This document shows positions 33,841 to 41,835 of a stretch of 64,000 bases of DNA, in pieces. The first letter of the stretch is position 1. Every line of letters begins with the position of its first letter. Origin of the DNA: an uncultured Rhodospirillales bacterium. GTDB taxonomy: Bacteria > Pseudomonadota > Alphaproteobacteria > ATCC43930 > CGMCC-115725. Under the pieces are notes generated by a model. The model was not told the DNA's origin. It was given only the letters and a program-made list of their open reading frames with translations, and did not search any database. Position numbers and translations under genes: made by a program. The stretch lies in NCBI GenBank assembly GCA_903828515.1, contig CAIKMD010000002.1:186001-250000 (forward strand), written 5' to 3'.

Positions 33841-34853
33841 GGCTCGATCACCACCTTGCCGATGACTTCGCGCTCGGCGATCAGGCGCAGACCTTCGCGC
33901 GCCTGGTCCAGCGGGAGAAGCTTGTCGATCACCGGCGTGATCTTGCCGGCGGCGATCAGCCTCATCAGCGCGGACAGATCTTCGTCGTAAAAACTGTTCG
34001 AGCCGATGATTTTCAATTCGAATGTCCACACATAGCGCAGATCCTCGACCGGATCGTGCCCGGCGGTCGCGCCGCAGCACAGCAGCTTGCCGCCGCGCTT
34101 CAGGCATTTCAGCGAGGGCTGCCAGGTATCGCCGCCGGTGAAATTGATGACGACATCGACGCCGCCGTCATAGGTCCGGCGCTGCGGCTTGCCGTATTTC
34201 TCGACGGCCCATTTCGAGAAATCGACCTTGGTGTAGTCGATCACCTCGTCGGCGCCCATCTCGGTCAGGCGCTGCAATTTGGCGTCGCTCGAGCCGCAGG
34301 CGATCACATGCGCGCCGAGCATTTTGGCCAGGATGACACAGCCGGTCCCGACGCCGCCCGAGGCGCCGAGCACGATTACCTTCTCGCCCTTTTTGATGGT
34401 GTCGTGGGTGATCAGCATGCGATGCGCGGTGCCATAAGCGACCGGCAGCGACGCGGCGGCGGCGAAGCTCACGTCCTTCGGCATGGCGATCAACTGCTCG
34501 GCGCCGACCAGGCAATATTCCGCCATGCCGCCGTCGAGCATCTCGCCCATCAGGCCCTTGCGCTTGTTGAGCGGATTGACCAGGACGCGGTCGCCGATAT
34601 TCCAGTTGGATACGCCCGTCCCCAACGCGGCTATTTCCCCTGCCATATCCAGGCCCGGAATGACCGGCAGCGGCACCTTGATGCCGGGCATGCCGCGCAT
34701 GGTGAAGACGTCGTGATAGTTGAAGGAAGCGGCGCGCACCCGAATGACGACGTGGCCCTCGGTCGCGACCGGACGCGGGTAATCCCCCACCAATTCGAGC
34801 CGTTCCAGCCCGCCATGCGCCTGTAAAACCAGCGCTCGCATTGTCTCGCTCAC
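33837..34853 (-). CDS. Zinc-type alcohol dehydrogenase/quinone oxidoreductase family protein
   Basis: About 338 residues of the medium-chain reductase family. The start chosen is the GTG at 34853, eight bases after GAGGAG; an ATG four codons later (34841) is the alternative. The cofactor motif GASGGVGTGC lies near residue 155 and GLDMAGEIAALG near 68. The catalytic-zinc Cys and His pattern is not clearly complete, so an NADPH-dependent reductase acting on enones, quinones or enoyl-CoA is preferred. It is the first gene of the operon with the thioesterase and CoA ligase and is divergent from the UbiD-family decarboxylase. Confidence 0.87.
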   Translation of the reverse strand: MSETMRALVLQAHGGLERLELVGDYPRPVATEGHVVIRVRAASFNYHDVFTMRGMPGIKVPLPVIPGLDMAGEIAALGTGVSNWNIGDRVLVNPLNKRKGLMGEMLDGGMAEYCLVGAEQLIAMPKDVSFAAAASLPVAYGTAHRMLITHDTIKKGEKVIVLGASGGVGTGCVILAKMLGAHVIACGSSDAKLQRLTEMGADEVIDYTKVDFSKWAVEKYGKPQRRTYDGGVDVVINFTGGDTWQPSLKCLKRGGKLLCCGATAGHDPVEDLRYVWTFELKIIGSNSFYDEDLSALMRLIAAGKITPVIDKLLPLDQAREGLRLIAEREVIGKVVIEP

Positions 34854-34921
34854 TTGCGTGGCTCCTCGGCCTCTTGTAACTTTCGCCGCTGTTGTAGCAA
34901 GAAAACCGCTGGGACGCATCC

Positions 34922-36514
34922 ATGACCGAGAGCTTTCGCGGCTTCCTCGACCGGCTGCGCCAGAAGGGCGAGTTGGTCGATCTGCATCAGGCGGTCGATA
35001 TCCGGCATATCGCGACGCTGGTCGATCAGGCCCAAACCGCGCTCTATTTTCACAATGTGATCGGCTACGACATGCCGGTGGTCTCGGGCATCATCCGCTC
35101 GCGCGAACGTGCGATCATGTCGATGGGCTGCGAAACCTACCGCGAAATCGAAGACAAGCTCAGAAACGCGCTGGATCACCCGATCCCGCCGGTCATGGTG
35201 AAAACCTCACCGACCCGTGAAGTGACCGTCATCGGCGACGATGTCGATCTCTACAAGCTGCCGATTCCGATGTGTTCGGTGTTCGATGGCGGTCCGGTGA
35301 TCACGGCGGGCATCGTCATCGCGCGCGATCCGGAACTCGGGATCAACGCTGGTATCTATCGTTTCCTGGTCAAGGAAAAGAACCTGACCGGCATCGATAT
35401 CGTGACGCCGAACAACATGCGGTTGTTCGCCGATCGTGCCTTCAAGGCCGGCAAGCCGCTGCCGATCTCGATCAGCATCGGCAATCATCCGTTCGAGATC
35501 ATGGGCGCCGGCTATCGCGCGCCGCTTGGGGTCGACGAACTGGCGATCGCCGGCGGCATGCGCGGCGAGGCGGTCGAGCTGGCGCAATGCCAGACGATCG
35601 ACCTGCCCTATATCGCCGACAGCGAGATCGTGATCGAAGCCGAGATCATGCCGACCGGCTGGACCTGGCCCGAAGGACGCTTCGGCGAGTTCACCCGGCT
35701 CATGGGCGGCCTCCACTGGAACCCGCTGGTGCGGATCAAGGCGATTTCGCGCCGCAAGGACGCGGTCTATTACGCGCTGCACATGCCTTGGGAAAACACC
35801 TGGCTTGCCGCGCCGACGCGCTATGCCGCGATCCGTGCGGCGCTGCGGACAGCCGGCGTCCAGGTCAAGGACATCAACGTCACCCTGGGCGGCTGCGCTT
35901 TCTGGCATGCTATTATTTCGATCAAGAAGCAGGCGGGCGAGGGCAAGAACGCGTTGCTTGCCGCGCTGTCGGTGATGGATCTGAAACACGTCGTCGTGGT
36001 CGACGACGATATCGACGTGTTCAACGCCAACGACGTCGAATGGGCGATCGCGACCCGCGTGCAAGGCGACCGCGACATCATGATTGTGACCGAGGCGCGC
36101 GGCAAACCGCTCGACCCCAGCCTGCCGCCGACGCCGCCCGGCATCGTGCCGACCACCGCGAAGGTCGGGATCGATGCGACGATCTCCGAAGGGATTCCGA
36201 AAGAGCGCTTCGAGCGCATTTCCTATGCCTATGCCGACACCGCCAAGATCGACGATTACCTCAAGGGCAAGGCCGACGTGCCGGGCAAGAGCGCCGCCGA
36301 TGCCGAGGTCGTCGCGCTGGCTGAAAAAATCCTGTCTGCCATCGCCGAGGCGCCGATCTATTACACCGATATCGGCGAGCGGTTTAAGACCTATGCCTTC
36401 GCGACGGTCGCCCGCGCCATCGGCCATCTCCACACGACCGAACGGCTCTGGCAGGACGAACGCGGCCGGATGTGCGTCCGCGGTTCCAAGTTCGCCGCGA
36501 AAGCCCCGAGCTGA
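34922..36514 (+). CDS. UbiD-family (prenylated-FMN) decarboxylase
   Basis: 530 residues, full length for the family. Prenylated-FMN and metal motifs are present: GINAGIYRF near residue 141 (Asn and Arg), GNHPFEIMGAGYRAP near 188 (His), and WPEGRFGEFTRLMGG near 245 (the Glu-x-Arg-Glu set). These enzymes reversibly decarboxylate aromatic, heteroaromatic or alpha,beta-unsaturated acids. The UbiX-type prenyltransferase that makes the cofactor is not encoded in the window and would have to come from elsewhere. Its position beside a CoA ligase and reductase suggests a catabolic role and not ubiquinone synthesis. Confidence 0.9.
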   Translation: MTESFRGFLDRLRQKGELVDLHQAVDIRHIATLVDQAQTALYFHNVIGYDMPVVSGIIRSRERAIMSMGCETYREIEDKLRNALDHPIPPVMVKTSPTREVTVIGDDVDLYKLPIPMCSVFDGGPVITAGIVIARDPELGINAGIYRFLVKEKNLTGIDIVTPNNMRLFADRAFKAGKPLPISISIGNHPFEIMGAGYRAPLGVDELAIAGGMRGEAVELAQCQTIDLPYIADSEIVIEAEIMPTGWTWPEGRFGEFTRLMGGLHWNPLVRIKAISRRKDAVYYALHMPWENTWLAAPTRYAAIRAALRTAGVQVKDINVTLGGCAFWHAIISIKKQAGEGKNALLAALSVMDLKHVVVVDDDIDVFNANDVEWAIATRVQGDRDIMIVTEARGKPLDPSLPPTPPGIVPTTAKVGIDATISEGIPKERFERISYAYADTAKIDDYLKGKADVPGKSAADAEVVALAEKILSAIAEAPIYYTDIGERFKTYAFATVARAIGHLHTTERLWQDERGRMCVRGSKFAAKAPS

Positions 36515-36525
36515 CACCTGCTAAA

Positions 36526-36537
36526 TTAGTGCACTAA
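36526..36537. promoter_or_regulatory. 12-base perfect palindrome upstream of the GIY-YIG gene
   Basis: TTAGTGCACTAA, a perfect inverted repeat, lies 12 bases after the UbiD-gene stop and about 80 bases before the nuclease start. It is AT-rich like the nuclease gene and unlike the surrounding sequence. It could be an operator or a scar of insertion; there is no direct evidence for either. Confidence 0.4.
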
Positions 36538-36616
36538 ATGTACGGATCTCCGTCTCTGGCAAAAAAAGCTCGCCGTATAGCTACACAATAAAATTACTTT
36601 CTAAGTTGGAGGGGAA

Positions 36617-37105
36617 ATGAATATTGAGATCAAATGGCAGAAGCCAATCTTGCTATCTCGCCACTGGAAAATGCGATACAGCGAACCTCGTGATCTTAAG
36701 AAGATTGAGAAGAAGCCCGGAGTTTATTTTTTCTCGAGAAAATATGGTAAGCAGTACTATCCATTTTACATTGGCGAAACCGAAAATCTTCGAAACCGCT
36801 TCCGGCAACATCTAAAAAGCGCCAAAATTGTTTTGACGTTGGTGGGGGTCGGTTTTGATTCAGGTAAAGAAATCGCTCAAGGGGCGAGATATTACCATTA
36901 CGGTTATTTTCAACGGAAGCCGGGCCAACCGCTAAAAAAGTGTCTCCAAATTGTTCAGAAGGCCATGATAGCTGAAGCGCTCTCGCATGAATGCGAGCTT
37001 TTGAATAATAACCTCGTCGAAGTGAAAACCGACAAAATACGATTTTCGGGAAATCGACAGGGAAGAGCAATTCTTCCCACAACGAAAACCGTTCAAGCAC
37101 CATAG
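36617..37105 (+). CDS. GIY-YIG nuclease domain protein (small, AT-rich)
   Basis: 162 residues, preceded by GGAGGGGAA. The GIY-YIG pair reads Gly35-Val-Tyr37 and Tyr51-Ile-Gly53, with the catalytic-type Arg in ENLRNRFRQH just after and a Glu in SHECELLNN near residue 120. No other domain is visible. Base composition is clearly lower in GC than all neighbours and codon use differs (many AAA, AAT, TTT), pointing to recent horizontal gain. It is inserted between catabolic operons; no methylase, transposase or partner gene adjoins. It could be a free-standing restriction-like, homing or repair nuclease. Confidence 0.8.
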   Translation: MNIEIKWQKPILLSRHWKMRYSEPRDLKKIEKKPGVYFFSRKYGKQYYPFYIGETENLRNRFRQHLKSAKIVLTLVGVGFDSGKEIAQGARYYHYGYFQRKPGQPLKKCLQIVQKAMIAEALSHECELLNNNLVEVKTDKIRFSGNRQGRAILPTTKTVQAP

Positions 37106-37113
37106 AGGCATCA

Positions 37114-37869
37114 CTAAGCCACTAACTCCAACACCGCGCCGAACGCCTCGCTCGCGGGCACCAGCCTTGTCGGGCCGCGTGTCCGCACGCTCAAGCCGAC
37201 GAGTTTGTCTTCGGCGCCGGCCTTGATGCCCCATTCCTGGTCGAGAATGTCGAGCCGCGCGCTTCCCATCGCGAGGCTGAAACCACGGGCGACCGGTTTC
37301 ACCGCTTCCGCGCCGAACAACGTGCGATAAAGCTCCGCCGTCTTGTCGGGATCGGGCGCCAGGATCACCGCACGCGCGAGCGCGAAGGCATAGTTGGGAT
37401 GGCGGCGCCATTCGTCGCGCCAGACCAGATCGCGGGTCAGGTGCTGGCAGAAATAGACGCGGCCATAGGGCGTGGCGTCGGCGTTGATGCGCACGACACG
37501 AAATTTGGCATCCTCGATTTTACCGTTGAGGACCACCGGTCGCGAGAACGCGGCAGGCAGTTCGACCGGCGCGCCGGCGGCGAACAATGCCTTATAAAGC
37601 GTGTCGGCATCATCGGTCGCGAACACGACGCCATTCAGGCCTTCGGGAAAACGCAGAATCTCGCCGCGCACTTGCGCTGCGTCCTTCGGCACGCCGACCA
37701 ATTCGAGATAATCGTCGCCGAACACCGCGCAGTGATTGATCGAGCCCAGCGTGTGAAAACCGCGTTGGGTCAGCGCGAAGCCGAGCCTGCGATAGCACGC
37801 CTCGGCTTCGTCCATGCGGTCGCGCGCATTGATGACGAGGTGATCGAAGGTCGGCTGCGGCAAGCTCAT
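37114..37869 (-). CDS. VOC superfamily (glyoxalase/bleomycin-resistance-like) protein
   Basis: 251 residues with two beta-alpha-beta-beta-beta modules: FDHLVINARDRMDEAEACYRR-type start (cut here), THGSINHCAVFGDDYLELVG-like first half, then FALARAVILAPDPDKTAELY opening the second half. This matches the Glyoxalase_3-like VOC proteins, which can be dioxygenases, isomerases or binding proteins. It follows a quinone-reductase-like gene in a TGATG one-base overlap. Metal ligands are not securely placed: the first His of DHLV is present. No firm function. Confidence 0.78.
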   Translation of the reverse strand: MSLPQPTFDHLVINARDRMDEAEACYRRLGFALTQRGFHTLGSINHCAVFGDDYLELVGVPKDAAQVRGEILRFPEGLNGVVFATDDADTLYKALFAAGAPVELPAAFSRPVVLNGKIEDAKFRVVRINADATPYGRVYFCQHLTRDLVWRDEWRRHPNYAFALARAVILAPDPDKTAELYRTLFGAEAVKPVARGFSLAMGSARLDILDQEWGIKAGAEDKLVGLSVRTRGPTRLVPASEAFGAVLELVA

Positions 37870-38858
37870 CAGGGAATAAGGAGAACCTTGCCCGCGCCTT
37901 CGCGGCTGTCCACGATCCGATGCGCTTCCCTTACTTCCGACAGCGGGAGAACCTTGTCGATCAGAACCTTGAGGCGTTTTTGCGTGGCGGCGTCGAGCGC
38001 GGCGGCGACGTCTTCCACCGTGTGCTCGGTGGTGCCGATCACGCTGAGGCCGTTCATATAGAGGAGGCTGACATTGAGTGGCACGATCGGCCCGCCATGC
38101 GCCCCCGCGGTCAGGAGCTTACCGCCGCGTCGGATCGAGGCGAGCGCCTTCGGGAATAGATCGGGATCGGCGATGTTCTCGAACACCACATCGACGCCGC
38201 GCTTGTCGGTGAGTTTCATCACCTCGGCGGTCAGATCCTGTGTGCGATAATTGATGCCGTGCTGCGCGCCGAGTTCGCGCGCGACCTCGACGCGGCTGTC
38301 GGCGCCTGCCGCCGCGATCACGTTGGCTCCGTAGAACCGCGCGGCCTGGACGATCAGGCTACCGAGCCCGCCGGCGGCGCCCATGACCAGCGCCCAATCG
38401 CCCTCTTTGAGCTGTGCCTTGGCGCGGACGAGGTTGAAGGCGAGCGGGGCATGGCGCGCGACCACCGTCGCGGTCTGAAAATCGAGATCGTCGGGAATGG
38501 GATGGGCGATGTCCTCGTGCAGCGGCACGTACTCGGCATAGCCGCCCCAACTATCGATGCCCAGCATCACCATCGGACCTGAGCCGCGCGCCGCGCGTCG
38601 CGAGGAGATGCAGACTCGGTCGCCGATCTTGCGCTTGGTCACGTTGGCGCCGAGGGCCACGACCGTGCCGGTCGGATCGACGCCCAGGACATGAGGCAGC
38701 TTCACCGGACGCGGGTATTTGCCGTTGCGGACGATGATATCGAGCGTGCGGTTGACCGAAACCGCCGCGACTTTGACCAGGACTTCGTTCGGCCCCGGCT
38801 CGGGTGTCGGTACTTCTTCGAGCCGCATCACGTCGGCGGGCCCGAATTCGCGGATCAC
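37869..38858 (-). CDS. Quinone oxidoreductase-like medium-chain reductase
   Basis: 329 residues from a GTG at 38858. The cofactor motif GAAGGLGSLIVQAARF lies near residue 148 and YRTQDLTAEVMKLT near 202, as in NADPH:quinone reductase-type zeta-crystallins. Residue 1 corresponds to residue 6 of the usual MKAIVIREFG start; an in-frame ATC at 38870 would restore it and sits five bases after GGAGG, so initiation there is possible. The gene is coupled to the VOC gene. Two members of this family occur in the window, each at the head of a short operon. Confidence 0.86.
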   Translation of the reverse strand: MIREFGPADVMRLEEVPTPEPGPNEVLVKVAAVSVNRTLDIIVRNGKYPRPVKLPHVLGVDPTGTVVALGANVTKRKIGDRVCISSRRAARGSGPMVMLGIDSWGGYAEYVPLHEDIAHPIPDDLDFQTATVVARHAPLAFNLVRAKAQLKEGDWALVMGAAGGLGSLIVQAARFYGANVIAAAGADSRVEVARELGAQHGINYRTQDLTAEVMKLTDKRGVDVVFENIADPDLFPKALASIRRGGKLLTAGAHGGPIVPLNVSLLYMNGLSVIGTTEHTVEDVAAALDAATQKRLKVLIDKVLPLSEVREAHRIVDSREGAGKVLLIP

Positions 38859-38985
38859 GATGGCTTTGATGGTGGCCTCCCTCGGTCGCTTCCAGCAAGC
38901 ATAGGAAGCCCGTCGGACGAGGACAAGTTGCCCAGGATGCGGCGGTCCTGCTTAAATGCGCCTCGGTAAACAAAAAGGATGTCCA

Positions 38986-41292
38986 ATGGCGACGACGACG
39001 CTCGGTAGGCGGGAGGATCAAAGGCTGGTGACCGGCAAAGGCCGGTACAGTGCGGATTTCAACTTGCCCGGTCAGCTTTACGCGAGTTTTTGCCGCGCCG
39101 ACCACGCTCACGCCGTCATTCGCGGCATCGACAAAAGCGCTGCCGAACAGAGCCCCGGTGTCGTCGCGGTGTATATCGCCGCCGATCTCGCCGCGGCGGG
39201 CTTGAGTTCGATGGTGCCGCACATGCCCTTTCCGGGGCGTGGCGGCATGAAGCTGCTGGTGCCCGAGCGTCCGATTTTGGCGCGCGACCGCGTGCGCTTC
39301 GTTGGTGAGGAAGTGGCGATGGTCGTCGCCGAGACCGCGCACCAAGCGGCGGATGCCGCCGAACTCGTCGACGTCGATTACGAGGATCTGCCGCCGGTGA
39401 TCGGTTTCGCGCGCGCCTTGGCGTCGGATGCCGAGATTCTTTATCCCAGCATTCCCGGCAATGTCTGCTTCGACGCCGAATACGGTGACGACGCCAAGGC
39501 GAAGGCCGCGATCGCGCGCGCCGCTCACGTCGTGCGCGTCACGATCGATAGTCCGCGCGTTGCGCCGACGCCGATGGAGCCGCGCGCGCTACTGGCCGTC
39601 TACGACGCGGAAAAAAGCGTTTACGACATCTATTGCGGCAACCAGGGCGGCTATGCGATGCGCGACGGCTTGGCGCTCATGCTCGGCGTGCCGGCGTCGG
39701 CGATCAAGGTGCAGATGGTCGATGTCGGCGGCGCCTTCGGCGCGCGCACCCAGCCATTCCCCGAGAACGCGCTCGTGATGTATGCCGCGAAGGCGCTTGG
39801 CCGGCCGGTCAAATGGCAATCGACGCGATCGGAGGATTTCCTCACCGATTTCCACGGTCGCGCGATCGAGGTATCGGGCGAATTGGGGCTCGATGCCAAC
39901 GGCAAGTTTCTGGCGTTCCGCACCGACTGGCTGTGCGATAGCGGCGCCTATCTCAGCACCGCCGGCGCGATGACCAACACGTCGAACGGCATGTCGATGT
40001 GCTCAGGTGCTTATGAGGTCGAGGCCTTTTATGGCCGCCAACGCCAGGTCATGACCAATACCGCACCGACCAGCGCCTTTCGCGGCGCGGGACGTCCCGA
40101 GGCGGCGCTGATCATCGAGCGCCTGGTCGACGAGGCGGCGGCGAAACTCGGGCTCGACCCGATCGAACTGCGTAAGCGCAACCTCATCACCCGCGACAAG
40201 TTTCCCTATAAGACCCTCACGAACACGTTGTGGGATAGCGCTGATTTTCCGGCGCTGGTCGATCGCGTGGAAAAAGAATCGGACTGGCACGGGTTTCCCG
40301 CCCGATACGCCGAGGCGGCGTCACGCGGCAAGCTGCGCGGCATCGGCGTTGCCGTATTCATCGAGCCGTCGGGCGGCGGCGGCATCCCCAAGGACCAACT
40401 CGCGATCCAGTTCGACGCGAAGGGCGTGGCGCAACTCTATCTCGCGGCGACCGCGAGCGGTCAGGGTTACGAGACGGTGTTCGTCGATATCGTCTCGCGC
40501 ATCACCGGTATCGATCCTGATCGCATTCGTGTGCGGGCCAGCGATCCGAATGGGCCGGCCCTCATGGGCGCGGCGGCGATCGGCTCACGCACCGGCATGA
40601 CCGCGGGCAGCGGCTTCACGCTCGCGGCGGAAGAGATCGTGAAGAAAGGACTGGCCCTGGCAGCCGAAGCGCTCGAGGCATCGCCGCTCGACGTCGAGTT
40701 CCGCGACGGACGCTATGTCGTCAAAGGCACCGACAAAACCGTCACGATGGATAAGCTCGTCGAGCGCCACGCCGGCTCCGCCACCCATCCGCTCGACACT
40801 ATTGCCGAGGTCCCGGCCGCGCGCGCCTTTCCGAGCGGCGCCCATGTCGCCGAAATCGAGATCGACGCCGATACCGGGGCCGCCGAGATCATCGCTTATA
40901 CCGCGGTCGACGATATCGGCACGGTGATCAATCACCAGCTCGCCGAGGGCCAGTTGCACGGCGGCATCGTCAACAGCGCCGGGCATGTCTTCGGCGAGGA
41001 TTGCCATTACGACAGCGAGAGTGGCCAGATGCTCGCCGGCAGCTTTATGGATTATGTGATGCCGCATGCCGATCTCGTGCGTCGCATGCAAGCCTTCGAT
41101 TGCGGCGTGCCGAGCCCGAATAACTACCTGGGTGCAAAGGGTGCGGGCGAATCGGGTGCGGTGGGCGGCCTGCCGACCTGCATGAACGCGGTTGTCGACG
41201 CGTTGCGCCGTGCCGGGGTCGATCAGTTCGACATGCCGGCTACGCCCGGACGGTTATGGGCCGCGCTTAACCGCGGCGACGAGAAGAAATAG
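38986..41292 (+). CDS. Molybdenum hydroxylase large subunit (xanthine dehydrogenase/CO dehydrogenase CoxL family), orphan
   Basis: 768 residues from the ATG at 38986, which follows AAAAAGGA; an ATG-like start ten codons earlier lacks a site. Molybdopterin contacts include VDVGGAFGAR near residue 255, AFRGAGRPEAAL near 375 and the GAKGAGESG segment near 728 with the catalytic Glu. The AFRGAGR loop resembles the form II type and not the AYxCSFR loop of true CO dehydrogenase, so a hydroxylase for an aldehyde or heteroaromatic ring is favoured. The FAD and 2Fe-2S subunits that normally accompany it are not in the window. Confidence 0.9.
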   Translation: MATTTLGRREDQRLVTGKGRYSADFNLPGQLYASFCRADHAHAVIRGIDKSAAEQSPGVVAVYIAADLAAAGLSSMVPHMPFPGRGGMKLLVPERPILARDRVRFVGEEVAMVVAETAHQAADAAELVDVDYEDLPPVIGFARALASDAEILYPSIPGNVCFDAEYGDDAKAKAAIARAAHVVRVTIDSPRVAPTPMEPRALLAVYDAEKSVYDIYCGNQGGYAMRDGLALMLGVPASAIKVQMVDVGGAFGARTQPFPENALVMYAAKALGRPVKWQSTRSEDFLTDFHGRAIEVSGELGLDANGKFLAFRTDWLCDSGAYLSTAGAMTNTSNGMSMCSGAYEVEAFYGRQRQVMTNTAPTSAFRGAGRPEAALIIERLVDEAAAKLGLDPIELRKRNLITRDKFPYKTLTNTLWDSADFPALVDRVEKESDWHGFPARYAEAASRGKLRGIGVAVFIEPSGGGGIPKDQLAIQFDAKGVAQLYLAATASGQGYETVFVDIVSRITGIDPDRIRVRASDPNGPALMGAAAIGSRTGMTAGSGFTLAAEEIVKKGLALAAEALEASPLDVEFRDGRYVVKGTDKTVTMDKLVERHAGSATHPLDTIAEVPAARAFPSGAHVAEIEIDADTGAAEIIAYTAVDDIGTVINHQLAEGQLHGGIVNSAGHVFGEDCHYDSESGQMLAGSFMDYVMPHADLVRRMQAFDCGVPSPNNYLGAKGAGESGAVGGLPTCMNAVVDALRRAGVDQFDMPATPGRLWAALNRGDEKK

Positions 41293-41302
41293 ATAAAAGA
41301 AT

Positions 41303-41334
41303 CCGCGCGCCGCCTTTAGGCGACGCGCGGTTTA
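41303..41334. terminator. Bidirectional terminator between convergent genes
   Basis: Stem CCGCGCG-CGCC / GGCG-CGCGCGG with one mismatch on each arm and a TTTA loop, followed by TTTAA on the plus strand; the minus strand reads into TTCTTTTAT. It lies between the molybdenum hydroxylase and the HU gene. Confidence 0.75.
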
Positions 41335-41354
41335 ACCCAAACGCCCGAAGGCGA

Positions 41355-41660
41355 TTAGATCGATTCTTTCAGTTCCTTGGCGGCGCGGAAAGCGACGCGC
41401 TTGCTCGCCTTGATCTTGATGGCTTCGCCGGTCGCCGGATTGCGGCCCATGCGTGCAGCGCGCTTGCGCACGACCAGGATGCCCAGCCCGGCGATGCGGA
41501 TGCGTTGACCGCCCTTCAGGTGTTTGACGATGATGCCGATGGTGTCGCCGAGAATTGCTTCCGATGTCTTCTTGGCAATCTCGTGCTCTTCCGCGATAGC
41601 GGCGGCGATGTGCTTCAATGTGACGGTGGCTGGTGTCTTTCCCGTCTTCTTAGCGGCCAT
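41355..41660 (-). CDS. HU-family DNA-binding protein
   Basis: 101 residues from the ATG at 41660, after GGAGAAAGAC; the longer frame to 41726 is rejected because it adds a non-homologous leader. A basic N-terminal AAKKTGKT tail is followed by the HU/IHF core: IAEEHEIAKKTSEAILGD helices, then the DNA-binding arm with GRNPATGEAIKIKASKRVAFRAAKEL near the C-terminus (cut here). The RNPATG element and the following basic arm are diagnostic. It is a nucleoid protein; the short Lys-rich N-terminal tail is a small departure from classical 90-residue HU. Confidence 0.9.
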   Translation of the reverse strand: MAAKKTGKTPATVTLKHIAAAIAEEHEIAKKTSEAILGDTIGIIVKHLKGGQRIRIAGLGILVVRKRAARMGRNPATGEAIKIKASKRVAFRAAKELKESI

Positions 41661-41835
41661 GTTGTCTTTCTCCGTTCGCATGTTGATCGGCCCAACGGAC
41701 CGGTCGGGCACGCGCAAACCTAGCAAATACGGGTGCTTTGGGCCACGACGAATATGCCGATTGAGACGGATTCTATTGGATTTATGCGATTATGCAGGCG
41801 ATTTCGCGAGTCGCGACTCGGAATGAGGCAACTGC

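Noticed and set aside
33421-34107. Longer version of the PaaI-type thioesterase starting at 34107
   Set aside because: The extension lies inside the upstream reductase gene and has no homology; the ATGA-overlapping start at 33840 is natural.
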